5,005 nucleotides of DNA, from contig CAAERF010000507.1 of the NCBI GenBank assembly GCA_900758315.1, positions 1 through 5,005 on the forward strand. The letters run 5' to 3'. Source of the DNA: an uncultured Oscillospiraceae bacterium (GTDB taxonomy: Bacteria > Bacillota > Clostridia > Oscillospirales > Oscillospiraceae). This document shows positions 1 through 4,938 of this stretch, piece by piece (position 1 is the first letter of the stretch; each line of letters begins with the position of its first letter). A program made the translations under genes and the position numbers. The notes below the pieces were generated by a model. The model was not told where the DNA came from. It was given only the letters and a program-made list of their open reading frames with translations, and ran no database searches.

Positions 1-46
1 AAAACTTTCTTTGCGCTGCGCGCTCATGGATTGCGGCGTGGGAAAA

Positions 47-85
47 CGCTGGCTTACGCCAGCGAACGGATTTACCGCTAAAATA
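47..85. repeat. Small hairpin plus dispersed module in the left intergenic edge
   Basis: A 7-bp perfect hairpin (CGCTGGC at 47-53, loop TTAC, GCCAGCG at 58-64) is followed by the string GGATTT-AC-CGCTAAAATA at 68-85. The latter recurs as GGATTT-CGCTAAAATA at 1010-1025, differing by a 2-base indel. No gene is supported in 1-89. The hairpin has no T tract and is therefore not called a terminator. The resemblance to the second intergenic region suggests both belong to the dispersed hairpin modules seen elsewhere in the window. Confidence 0.45.
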
Positions 86-119
86 ATAAGGGAACACTCT
101 TCCAATGAGTGTTCCCTTT
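84..119 (-). terminator. Rho-independent terminator of the membrane-bound XRE gene
   Basis: A perfect 10-bp stem, GGGAACACTC (90-99) with GAGTGTTCCC (107-116), encloses a 7-nt loop. On the minus strand it begins 11 nt past the stop codon at 128-130 and is followed by the T-rich run TTATTATTTT. The plus-strand side has only a short TTTCGTTTC run, so termination in that direction would be weaker. Confidence 0.75.
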
Positions 120-127
120 CGTTTCAT

Positions 128-862
128 TTATTCCGTTTCACTTTTGCGCTTGACCAGAGCCTGCAGGATGCCATACAGTGCCGCGAAGAGCACGCCCGCC
201 ACCGGCCAGACAATCCAGGTAAAATTCCAACGTCCGGTTGAAAAGCTGAAGGCCAGATAGACCGCCGTGACCACCAGCCAGTAAACCCCCGGGAACCAGG
301 CCAGCTTCCGGTTGGTCCGCTTCTGCTCCCAGGTGTACTCCTCCTCCTGGAGGATTTTCTTATAGCTGCTCCAGATGTTGCCGAACCGCACGAAGAGAAA
401 TACCGCAGCCGCCACCAGTACCAGCAGCACCGAAAGTCCGATGCCGGCGGCCATTCCCTCTGTGAGGGACGTCTTTCGGAACTCCGCCACAGCGCCCAGC
501 TGAATCAGGCAGACAGGCGAGAGGACCAGCAGGGCAATGGCTGCGGCCATACGGCTTGACAGCCGCCGGGTCAGTTCCAGAAAGGCATTGGCCTCCTCCA
601 GAGAGAGGTCATATCCCCCACTCGATTCCGCAGCCCCATCTCCCTCCGGAAGAGTGATCTCCTGCACCTCGTCCTTTAACAAGTAGTCGGTGCTGACGCA
701 GAACAGCTCGCTCATTTTGATAATGCGGTCCAGGTCGGGCAGAGAGGTGCCGGATTCCCACTTGGACACCGCCTGCCGGGATACTCCCAACCGCTCCGCC
801 AGTTCTTCCTGTGACCATCCACTGCGCTTGCGCAGCATGGTAATCTTATCCGCCAGGATCAT
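128..862 (-). CDS. XRE-family regulator with C-terminal four-helix membrane domain
   Basis: The protein is 244 aa. Residues 6-61 form a classical XRE/Cro helix-turn-helix (WSQEELAERLGVSRQAVSKWE at about 16-36, with SRQAVSKWE as recognition helix). A polar, acidic linker of about 40 residues follows, then four hydrophobic segments at roughly 105-125, 136-159, 190-208 and 214-235. It is therefore probably a membrane-anchored DNA-binding protein; its signal and target genes are not visible. The ATG at 862 is preferred over an in-frame TTG at 868: proteins of this type usually begin MILADKI, and the AAGGA box lies 10 nt from the ATG but only about 4 nt from the TTG. The gene appears monocistronic, closed by a terminator 11 nt downstream. 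A 10-bp-arm inverted repeat about 60-100 bp upstream could be its own operator (inference). The HTH call is firm; the role of the membrane part is unknown. Confidence 0.9.
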   Translation of the reverse strand: MILADKITMLRKRSGWSQEELAERLGVSRQAVSKWESGTSLPDLDRIIKMSELFCVSTDYLLKDEVQEITLPEGDGAAESSGGYDLSLEEANAFLELTRRLSSRMAAAIALLVLSPVCLIQLGAVAEFRKTSLTEGMAAGIGLSVLLVLVAAAVFLFVRFGNIWSSYKKILQEEEYTWEQKRTNRKLAWFPGVYWLVVTAVYLAFSFSTGRWNFTWIVWPVAGVLFAALYGILQALVKRKSETE

Positions 863-923
863 GCTCAAATCATCCTTTCTGCCCTTCCGGGCCGTTTTCT
901 TCCCTTTGATCTTAGCAAATCGC

Positions 924-966
924 CCGGTTGACAGCCACCAGGAGGACAGTACGCTTTGTCAACCGG
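924..966. promoter_or_regulatory. Long-arm inverted repeat upstream of the membrane XRE gene, possible operator
   Basis: CCGGTTGACA (924-933) and its exact reverse complement TGTCAACCGG (957-966) are separated by 23 bp. Each arm contains TTGACA, identical to a sigma-A -35 box, facing inward on its own strand. No convincing -10 hexamer stands 16-18 bp from either. A related CGGTTGCAAC follows at 967-976. The pair resembles two half-sites for a dimeric regulator, and the adjacent XRE protein is the obvious candidate. Alternatively it is another hairpin repeat of this repeat-rich intergenic region. Confidence 0.45.
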
Positions 967-1036
967 CGGTTGCAACTGCGAAAAATCGGCTGTTTTCCCG
1001 GTTGCGGCGGGATTTCGCTAAAATAGGATCCCAATA

Positions 1037-1100
1037 GCCGGGCCAGTGTTTCCCCCGGCACGTTTGCTTCACGCTGCGGGGTCCAGGGGCAGAGCCCCGG
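1037..1100. repeat. Composite dispersed hairpin element between the XRE and methyltransferase genes
   Basis: Three structured modules lie in series. GCCGGG (1037-1042) can pair with CCCGGC (1054-1059). Positions 1052-1081 are identical, in inverted orientation, to 4836-4865 (30 of 30 bases). Positions 1083-1100 form a hairpin with a GGGGC/GCCCC stem and an AGA loop, matching in design the hairpin at 3887-3905. The element sits within 6 bp of the stop codon of the minus-strand methyltransferase, so it would be part of that gene's 3' untranslated region. No T tract follows, so terminator function is doubtful. The 863-1105 interval contains no supported gene. Confidence 0.6.
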
Positions 1101-1105
1101 CAGGA

Positions 1106-2227
1106 TCACCGCTTCCCGTACATAAACAGGTCGCATTTGAGCATACCATTGTAGAGCTTCCGTTTTTTGCGGGCCTTTGCGCCGAACACCTGCTCAAACT
1201 CGGTGTGGCTGGACAGAATAGAGACACGCCACCCTTCCGGCAGCAGTCTCACCGCGTGTCCAAAGGCGGCGTAGAGCTGGGACACCTCTTCCTTCTCCAT
1301 GAGCCGCTCCCCGTAGGGCGGATTGGTGACCACCCGGCCATAGGGTTCGGTACTGTAGAAGCGCCGGGCGTCATAGACTTCAAAGCGCACCGTGTCCTCC
1401 ACGTCGGCCTTGACCGCGTTGCTCTGGGCGATTTCGATGGCCCGGGGATCCAGGTCACCGCCCCAGATGTCATAGGTCCGGTCGTACTCCTTGGAGATGG
1501 CCTCCTCTGCCGCGTCCATCCAGTACCGGGACTTCACTGTATTCCACTTCTGGGCGGCAAAGGTACGGTTCAAACCGGGCGCACGGTTTTTGGCGATGAG
1601 CGCCGCCTCAATGCAGATGGTACCGCTGCCGCAGAAGGGATCGCAGAAGGGATCCAGCCCCCGGTAGCCGGACAGCAGCACCATAGCCGCCGCCAGCGTC
1701 TCCCGGAGGGGCGCCTCCACGCCCACGGCCCGGTAGCCACGCTTGTACAGGCCCGGTCCGCTGGTGTCCAGACAGACGTGGACGTCGTCCTTCATAATGG
1801 AAAAGTGAATCTGATAGCGGTTGCCGGTCTCGGGCATCCACTCCAGTCCATAGGACTGCCCCAGCTTGGCGGAGGCCGCCTTTTTCACAATGGACTGACA
1901 GGCCGGGACACTGTGGAGCTGAGAGTTGATGGAGTAGCCCTTCACCGGGAACTCCCCGTCTTTGGGAATCCAGTCCTGCCAGGGAATGGCGTACACGCCC
2001 TGGTACAGCTCCTCAAAGGTCATGGCGGAGAAGGTGCTCAGCACGATCAGCACCCGGGCGCCGCAGCGCAGATTCAGATTCAGCCGGGCCACATCCAGCA
2101 TCGTGCCGGTACAGAACACCCGGCCATTCTCCGCCCGGACCTGATCCATGTGTAATTTCTTCAGCTCATCCGCCACCAGCTTCTCTACGCCCAGGTAGCA
2201 GGGAATCATAAACTTGACGGTATCCAT
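1106..2227 (-). CDS. rlmL: THUMP-domain class I SAM-dependent RNA methyltransferase (YpsC/RlmL N-half type)
   Basis: The protein is 373 aa. An N-terminal ferredoxin-like/THUMP RNA-binding region (about 1-155) is followed by the family signature LYKRGYR (160-166) and a Rossmann methyltransferase domain. The domain shows motif I DPFCGSGT (196-203, SAM binding), the acidic GGDLD (256-260) and the catalytic-type motif IV NPPYGERL (302-309) used by exocyclic-amine N-methyltransferases. E. coli RlmL is about twice as long, with a second methyltransferase domain (RlmK) that makes m7G2069. This protein corresponds to the RlmL half, which makes m2G2445 in 23S rRNA, and to Bacillus YpsC; the exact target here is inferred. 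The ATG at 2227 follows a G-rich ribosome binding site (GGGGGGA, 4 nt upstream). The gene has its own promoter and diverges from the nfeD operon. No sign of damage is seen. Confidence 0.93.
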   Translation of the reverse strand: MDTVKFMIPCYLGVEKLVADELKKLHMDQVRAENGRVFCTGTMLDVARLNLNLRCGARVLIVLSTFSAMTFEELYQGVYAIPWQDWIPKDGEFPVKGYSINSQLHSVPACQSIVKKAASAKLGQSYGLEWMPETGNRYQIHFSIMKDDVHVCLDTSGPGLYKRGYRAVGVEAPLRETLAAAMVLLSGYRGLDPFCDPFCGSGTICIEAALIAKNRAPGLNRTFAAQKWNTVKSRYWMDAAEEAISKEYDRTYDIWGGDLDPRAIEIAQSNAVKADVEDTVRFEVYDARRFYSTEPYGRVVTNPPYGERLMEKEEVSQLYAAFGHAVRLLPEGWRVSILSSHTEFEQVFGAKARKKRKLYNGMLKCDLFMYGKR

Positions 2228-2296
2228 AGCGTCCCCCCAATATATATGTTACAACGTCCCGCTTAAAACGGGCAGACTGTTAACAAATCGTATCTT

Positions 2297-2325
2297 ATTA
2301 TAACGAAATTTTAACCTTTCCGCAA
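2297..2325 (-). promoter_or_regulatory. Sigma-A-type promoter for the RNA methyltransferase
   Basis: On the minus strand, a -35 box TTGCGG (2320-2325) is followed after exactly 17 nt by a perfect -10 box TATAAT (2297-2302), in an AT-rich setting. The predicted start lies near 2290, giving a leader of about 60 nt before the ATG at 2227. That leader contains a weak CCCG/CGGG hairpin at 2258-2272. The upstream flank is shared with the divergent nfeD operon. Confidence 0.75.
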
Positions 2326-2346
2326 TTTATTTTCCACCACCAGCCA

Positions 2347-2375
2347 TAGACTTTTGTCCTTCGCTGTGCTACCAT
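2347..2375 (+). promoter_or_regulatory. Tentative promoter for the nfeD-SPFH operon
   Basis: TAGACT (2347-2352, 4 of 6 to TTGACA) and TACCAT (2370-2375, 4 of 6 to TATAAT) are separated by 17 nt and lie about 36 nt upstream of the start codon. Both matches are weak. It is offered only because some promoter must lie between the divergent methyltransferase promoter and the ribosome binding site at 2394-2400. Confidence 0.25.
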
Positions 2376-2410
2376 AGGTCCAGACCGAAAAAGAAAGGAG
2401 CTGTCTTACC

Positions 2411-2869
2411 TTGGCTGCAATTTCGATTTCCCTGTCCGTTGTGTGGCTGATCGCCCTGGTGGTGTTCGCCCTGGCAGAGGCCGCCACCGTTCAGCTGGTG
2501 TCCATCTGGTTCGCCGGCGGCGCCCTGATCGCCTTCCTGGTCTCCCTGTTCAGCGACAGTCTGCTGGCCCAGTGTATCGTCTTTCTGGCGGTATCTGCCC
2601 TGTGCCTGGCGCTGGTCCGGCCGGTGGCCCGGAAGCACTTCTCACCCCGCGTGCACCACACCAATGCGGACCGTCTCATCGGCGGTGAGGCCGTGGTCAC
2701 CGAGACCATCGACAACCTGGCCGCCTCCGGGCAGGTGAAGATCTCCGGCCAGATCTGGACCGCCCGTTCTGAGACCGATGAGCCCATCCCCGTGGGCACT
2801 ACCGTTACCGTCCTCCGGATTGAGGGCGTGAAGATGATCGTCCGGACCAAGAGTCCGGTTCCCGCCTGA
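2411..2869 (+). CDS. NfeD-like membrane protein, partner of the downstream SPFH protein
   Basis: The protein is 152 aa. Three hydrophobic helices (about 7-24, 27-47 and 52-70; the second includes VQLVSIWFAGGALIAF) are followed by a soluble NfeD beta-barrel (OB-like) domain at about 84-147. That domain has the typical pattern NADRLIGGEAVV, then G-V-x-x-x-G-x-x-W-x-A and a final IPVGTTVTVLRIEGVKMIV. Short NfeD proteins of this kind (YbbK/YuaF type) are normally encoded beside SPFH proteins and act with them in membrane microdomain organisation. Here the partner begins 22 nt downstream, which supports one operon. The start is TTG at 2411, 10 nt after AAAGGAG (2394-2400). No in-frame ATG precedes the first helix, and the next candidate, GTG at 2441, would cut into it. 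Family assignment is strong; the precise cellular task is not visible. Confidence 0.9.
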   Translation: MAAISISLSVVWLIALVVFALAEAATVQLVSIWFAGGALIAFLVSLFSDSLLAQCIVFLAVSALCLALVRPVARKHFSPRVHHTNADRLIGGEAVVTETIDNLAASGQVKISGQIWTARSETDEPIPVGTTVTVLRIEGVKMIVRTKSPVPA

Positions 2870-2891
2870 CAGAAAGAAAGGAGTCTTCCTC

Positions 2892-3800
2892 ATGGGTAAA
2901 CTGATTATTTTGCTGGTTCTCGTGGCCCTGATCCTGGTGGTTCTGGCCAAGAACATCGTCGTTGTCCAACAGTCCCGGGCCTACGTAGTGGAACGACTGG
3001 GCGCCTTCCAGTGCGTCTGGGGCGTGGGCATCCATCTGAAAATCCCCTTCATTGAGCGGATTGCCCGCAAGGTCTCCCTGAAGGAGCAGATTGCCGACTT
3101 CCCGCCTCAGCCCGTCATCACCAAGGACAACGTGACCATCCAGGTGGACACCGTCCTGTTCTTCCAGATCACCGACCCCAAGCTGTACGCCTACGGCGTG
3201 GAACAGCCCATGGCTGCCATTGAAAACCTCACCGCAACCACCCTGCGGAACCTGATCGGCGACCTGGAGCTGGACCAGTCCCTGACCAGCCGTGACATCA
3301 TCAACGCCAAGATGCGCGCCATCCTGGACGAGGCCACTGACCCCTGGGGCATCAAGGTCAACCGGGTGGAGCTGAAGAATATCATGCCGCCCAGAGAGAT
3401 TCAGGACGCCATGGAGAAGCAGATGAAGGCAGAGCGGGAACGCCGTGAGGCCATCCTCCAGGCCGAAGGCCAGAAGCAGAGTCAGATCCTGGTGGCTGAG
3501 GGCGAGAAGCAGTCTCTGGTCCTCCGGGCAGAGGCCGCCAAGCAGGCCAAGCTGCTGGAGGCCGAGGCACAGGCACAGGCCATCCTCAAGGTCCAGCAGG
3601 CTCAGGCCGACGCTCTGAAGGTGCTGAACGAAGCCGCTCCCAGCGATCCGGTTATCAAGCTGAAAGCGCTGGAGGCATTCCAGGCAGCCGCCAATGGCAA
3701 GGCCACCAAGATCATCATCCCCAGCGAAATTCAGGGGATTGCGGGTCTCGCCGCAGGGCTGAAAGGCGTTCTGGAAAAGGACGAACCGGCCGCGAAGTAA
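2892..3800 (+). CDS. SPFH/Band 7 domain protein, QmcA/paraslipin type
   Basis: The protein is 302 aa, the usual length for QmcA-like paraslipins. One N-terminal membrane segment (3-19) precedes an SPFH domain (about 22-180) with VVVVQQ-type strands, GIHLKIPFIERI (46-57), the VTIQVDTVLFFQITDP stretch (81-96) and ATTLRNLIGDLELD (115-128). The signature MPPREIQDAMEKQMKAER (165-182) follows. A long alanine/glutamate/glutamine-rich coiled coil (about 170-245) would drive oligomerisation. The C-terminal IIIPSEIQGIAG is also typical of the family. Such proteins form large rings or scaffolds in the cytoplasmic membrane and often recruit proteases or quality-control factors; the client here is unknown. 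The ATG is preceded by AAAGGAG (2877-2883) with 8-nt spacing. The protein is intact and co-transcribed with the NfeD gene. Confidence 0.95.
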   Translation: MGKLIILLVLVALILVVLAKNIVVVQQSRAYVVERLGAFQCVWGVGIHLKIPFIERIARKVSLKEQIADFPPQPVITKDNVTIQVDTVLFFQITDPKLYAYGVEQPMAAIENLTATTLRNLIGDLELDQSLTSRDIINAKMRAILDEATDPWGIKVNRVELKNIMPPREIQDAMEKQMKAERERREAILQAEGQKQSQILVAEGEKQSLVLRAEAAKQAKLLEAEAQAQAILKVQQAQADALKVLNEAAPSDPVIKLKALEAFQAAANGKATKIIIPSEIQGIAGLAAGLKGVLEKDEPAAK

Positions 3801-3806
3801 TATTTT

Positions 3807-4006
3807 CTCACGAAAATGTAGACTTTTCGTTGAATGGGCGTGAGCAAATAAAGTTTGGATCCAGCCTTTGAAAAGGCTGGCAGAGTCCAGAGACAGAGTC
3901 TCTGGTCGCACTCCGCAGAGTGCGAAACCTCCTGAGATTCCAAAAAATGCAGGAGGGTAGACCAAACGAAGTTTGGTCGTAGGGAACCCACGTCAGGGGT
4001 TCCCTG
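3807..4006. repeat. Array of consecutive hairpins in the 3' region of the nfeD-SPFH operon
   Basis: Seven stems lie almost end to end: ACGAAAA/TTTTCGT (3810-3830, alternative outer pairing CTCACG/CGTGAG 3807-3844); CCAGCCTT/AAGGCTGG, loop TGAA (3861-3880); CCAGAGAC/GTCTCTGG, loop AGA (3887-3905); TCGCACTC/GAGTGCGA, loop CGCA (3906-3925); CCTCCTG/CAGGAGG (3928-3956); GACCAAAC/GTTTGGTC, loop GAA (3960-3978); AGGGAACCC/GGGTTCCCT (3981-4005). The eighth is the terminator that follows. Nearly every base is in a perfect 7-9 bp stem. No open reading frame of credible composition runs through it. It would be transcribed as the 3' untranslated region of the SPFH gene. It may be a composite dispersed repeat or a structured RNA; I cannot assign it to a named family. 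Confidence 0.8.
3949..4006 (+). repeat. Left copy of a 58-bp inverted repeat with covarying hairpin
   Basis: This copy matches the reverse complement of 4939-4996 at 53 of 58 positions with no gaps. It contains part of a CAGGAGG arm, the GAA-loop hairpin (3960-3978) and the AGGGAACCC hairpin (3981-4005). The five differences are A3961 and T3977 (G and C in the other copy), C3967 and G3971 (T and A), all paired, plus C3994 in a loop. See the matching right copy. Confidence 0.9.
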
Positions 4007-4040
4007 AAAAAGGACGGATGCTTTTGCATCCGTCCTTTTT
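4007..4040. terminator. Strong bidirectional terminator between the SPFH operon and the small XRE gene
   Basis: A 15-bp perfect stem (AAAAAGGACGGATGC at 4007-4021, GCATCCGTCCTTTTT at 4026-4040) carries a TTTT loop. T5 tracts end the stem in both directions. It lies 11 nt past the stop codon of the minus-strand XRE gene and closes the hairpin array behind the plus-strand SPFH gene, so it can serve both convergent transcripts. Confidence 0.92.
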
Positions 4041-4051
4041 ACATACCTTGG

Positions 4052-4288
4052 TTATTCAAAGAATTCCGCAACAGGTACACCCAAAACCTGAGAAAGTCCA
4101 TACAGTTCGATATCCGTTACAGTTCTTTTTTTATCTTCAATGCGGGAGATAGAGCCACGACAGACATAAATCGCATGGGTTTCCAGCCGATCAGAAAGCG
4201 CCTGTTGACTGAGTCCTTTTTGGATTCTCAGTTCTTTTACCTTATCTCCCACCAAATTCTTTTCTTTGCCATCAATGATACGTGCCAT
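4052..4288 (-). CDS. Small XRE-family DNA-binding protein, probable autorepressor
   Basis: The protein is 78 aa and almost entirely a helix-turn-helix domain: VGDKVKELRIQKGLSQQAL (about 13-31), then the turn and recognition region around CRGSISRIEDKKRTVTDIELYG (43-64) and a final helix LSQVLGVPVAEFFE. There is no effector domain. The insert between the second helix and SISRIE (ETHAIYVCRG) is longer than in textbook Cro-type proteins; it is known to me from clostridial repressor-like XRE proteins. The ATG at 4288 follows AGAGG with a 6-nt gap. The gene is divergent from the membrane-protein gene, and two matching palindromes lie between them, one only 14 bp upstream of this start. Repression of itself and of the neighbour is inferred. 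In my count, 4081-4260 has 77 G+C of 180 (43%), against 38 of 60 at 3301-3360 in the SPFH gene, which hints at separate origin. Confidence 0.88.
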   Translation of the reverse strand: MARIIDGKEKNLVGDKVKELRIQKGLSQQALSDRLETHAIYVCRGSISRIEDKKRTVTDIELYGLSQVLGVPVAEFFE

Positions 4289-4301
4289 GATATACCTCTT
4301 T

Positions 4302-4322
4302 GTTGTCTTGACTTAGGACAAC
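4302..4322. promoter_or_regulatory. Operator-like palindrome O1
   Basis: GTTGTC (4302-4307) and GACAAC (4317-4322) are exact inverted arms; read as TTGTCY-N7-GGACAA (4303-4321) the site matches O2. It overlaps the -35 hexamer TTGACT of the plus-strand promoter and sits in the leader of the divergent XRE gene, so a protein bound here could block both. The centre lies about 49 bp from the centre of O2. Confidence 0.7.
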
Positions 4323-4336
4323 ATTTAAGGTATATT
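4309..4336 (+). promoter_or_regulatory. Sigma-A-type promoter for the small membrane-protein gene
   Basis: A -35 box TTGACT (4309-4314, 5 of 6) and a -10 box TATATT (4331-4336, 5 of 6) are separated by 16 nt. The start would be near 4343, giving a leader of about 70 nt that contains palindrome O2. The -35 lies inside O1, which is a repression-type arrangement. I found no equally good promoter for the divergent XRE gene. Confidence 0.65.
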
Positions 4337-4350
4337 GTTTCCACGAAAAT

Positions 4351-4371
4351 CTTGTCCTATGACAGGACAAG
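4351..4371. promoter_or_regulatory. Operator-like palindrome O2
   Basis: CTTGTCC (4351-4357) and GGACAAG (4365-4371) are perfect 7-bp inverted arms around TATGACA, with the same arm sequence and 7-bp spacing as O1. It lies just downstream of the predicted transcription start of the membrane-protein gene. Two equal sites flanking a promoter point to cooperative binding or looping by the small XRE protein. An RNA hairpin in the leader is an alternative. Confidence 0.7.
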
Positions 4372-4411
4372 GTGCGCCAATCTGCAAAAAAATTGTGGAG
4401 GAACAGGTAAA

Positions 4412-4756
4412 ATGAGGACTTGGAAGCTCGTGGCCGGAATCTTATGTATCGTATTGTGCGTGATTGTGCTCTTTCAATCCTGTGCGGTTGGTATCGCCAA
4501 CACGCTGGAGGAAAGCGGCGATTTGGGCGGGTCAGCCGGGCTTCTGGTGGCCCTTTTGATGCTGGCCGGCGGCATTGTCTCTATCGCTACCAGAAACAGT
4601 CAGGAAAAAGGTGGCAATATTGCGCTGGTGATCCTCTTTGCACTCGCCGCAGTCCTCGCTTTTAGCAATTCAGCTGTGTACACTGACCTGACCGTTTGGG
4701 CAATCTGGTGCCTGATAAACGCCGGGATGGCGATTATCGCAATCATCAAAAAGTAG
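4412..4756 (+). CDS. Small four-helix membrane protein of unknown function
   Basis: The protein is 114 aa. Hydrophobic segments lie at about 5-28, 40-59, 69-87 and 93-112, joined by short loops: an acidic one (TLEESGD, 31-37), a charged one (TRNSQEKGG, 60-68) and a short YTD turn. It ends in KK. The pattern MRTWKLVAGILCIVL...FQSCAVG...GGSAG...GGIVSIATR resembles small conserved hypothetical membrane proteins that I have seen in Firmicutes, but I know no established function. The ATG at 4412 is chosen because GGAGG (4397-4401) lies 10 nt upstream. The frame stays open back to 4175, but that part runs across the operators and antisense to the XRE gene. It is transcribed away from the XRE gene from a promoter overlapped by O1 and ends at a terminator 15 nt downstream. 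Confidence 0.85.
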   Translation: MRTWKLVAGILCIVLCVIVLFQSCAVGIANTLEESGDLGGSAGLLVALLMLAGGIVSIATRNSQEKGGNIALVILFALAAVLAFSNSAVYTDLTVWAIWCLINAGMAIIAIIKK

Positions 4757-4771
4757 GTCACCGCAACAACG

Positions 4772-4808
4772 AAAGGGAACCTCTTCTATTTGAAAAGGTT
4801 CCCTTTTT
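4772..4808 (+). terminator. Terminator of the small membrane-protein gene
   Basis: An 11-bp stem (AAAGGGAACCT at 4772-4782, AGGTTCCCTTT at 4796-4806) with a 13-nt loop is followed by TTTTT counted from 4804. It starts 15 nt past the stop codon. The GGGAAC/GTTCCC arms resemble those of the terminator at 90-116 and the hairpins at 3981-4005 and 4940-4965. Confidence 0.88.
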
Positions 4809-4835
4809 GATTTACGTTTATGATAACTATTTATG

Positions 4836-4906
4836 CCCCGCAGCGTGAAGCAAACGTGCCGGGGGCACGTTTGTAGCGTAGGCTGCGCCTGTCTTAACAG
4901 GCGCAG
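4836..4906. repeat. Right-hand hairpin modules, including a perfect 30-bp repeat
   Basis: Positions 4836-4865 are the exact inverted copy of 1052-1081. Overlapping it is a 10-bp stem CAAACGTGCC (4851-4860)/GGCACGTTTG (4864-4873) with a GGG loop. A second 10-bp stem follows, CTGCGCCTGT (4883-4892)/ACAGGCGCAG (4897-4906), loop CTTA. Neither is followed by a T tract on the plus strand. They lie beyond the membrane-protein terminator, so they more likely belong to a minus-strand transcript from the right or are a non-transcribed repeat. No gene is supported between 4757 and the window end. Confidence 0.75.
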
Positions 4907-4938
4907 TGGACGTATCGAAATAGGTTCAGCGTAGTAAT

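Noticed and set aside
11..241. 76-aa plus-strand open frame at the left edge
   Set aside because: It crosses the hairpin repeat and terminator and overlaps the 3' end of the XRE gene. No ribosome binding site or recognisable motif is present.
866..868. TTG start two codons upstream for the membrane XRE gene
   Set aside because: It would add only two residues, lies too close to the AAGGA box, and removes the usual MILADKI N-terminus.
1083..1100. Terminator for the methyltransferase gene
   Set aside because: The stem is good, but on the minus strand it is followed by G+C-rich sequence, with no T tract.
1046..2155. 369-aa plus-strand open frame
   Set aside because: It lies antisense to the methyltransferase, whose product has clear family motifs (DPFCGSGT, NPPY). 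The composition, rich in H, G, V, L and Q, is that of a G+C-rich antisense shadow.
2805..3965. 386-aa minus-strand open frame
   Set aside because: It is antisense to the SPFH gene, has leucine/glutamine/glycine-rich low-complexity composition with no recognisable domain, and would start inside the hairpin array.
3807..4006. CRISPR array
   Set aside because: The hairpins differ in sequence, there are no identical direct repeats, and no regularly sized unique spacers are present.
4175..4411. N-terminal extension of the small membrane protein
   Set aside because: The frame is open but runs antisense to the XRE gene and through both operators and the promoter. The GGAGG before 4412 marks the real start.
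4466..4490. Lipoprotein signal (FQSC) in the first helix of the small membrane protein
   Set aside because: F and Q at positions -3 and -2 do not fit a lipobox, and the protein has further membrane helices with no exported domain.
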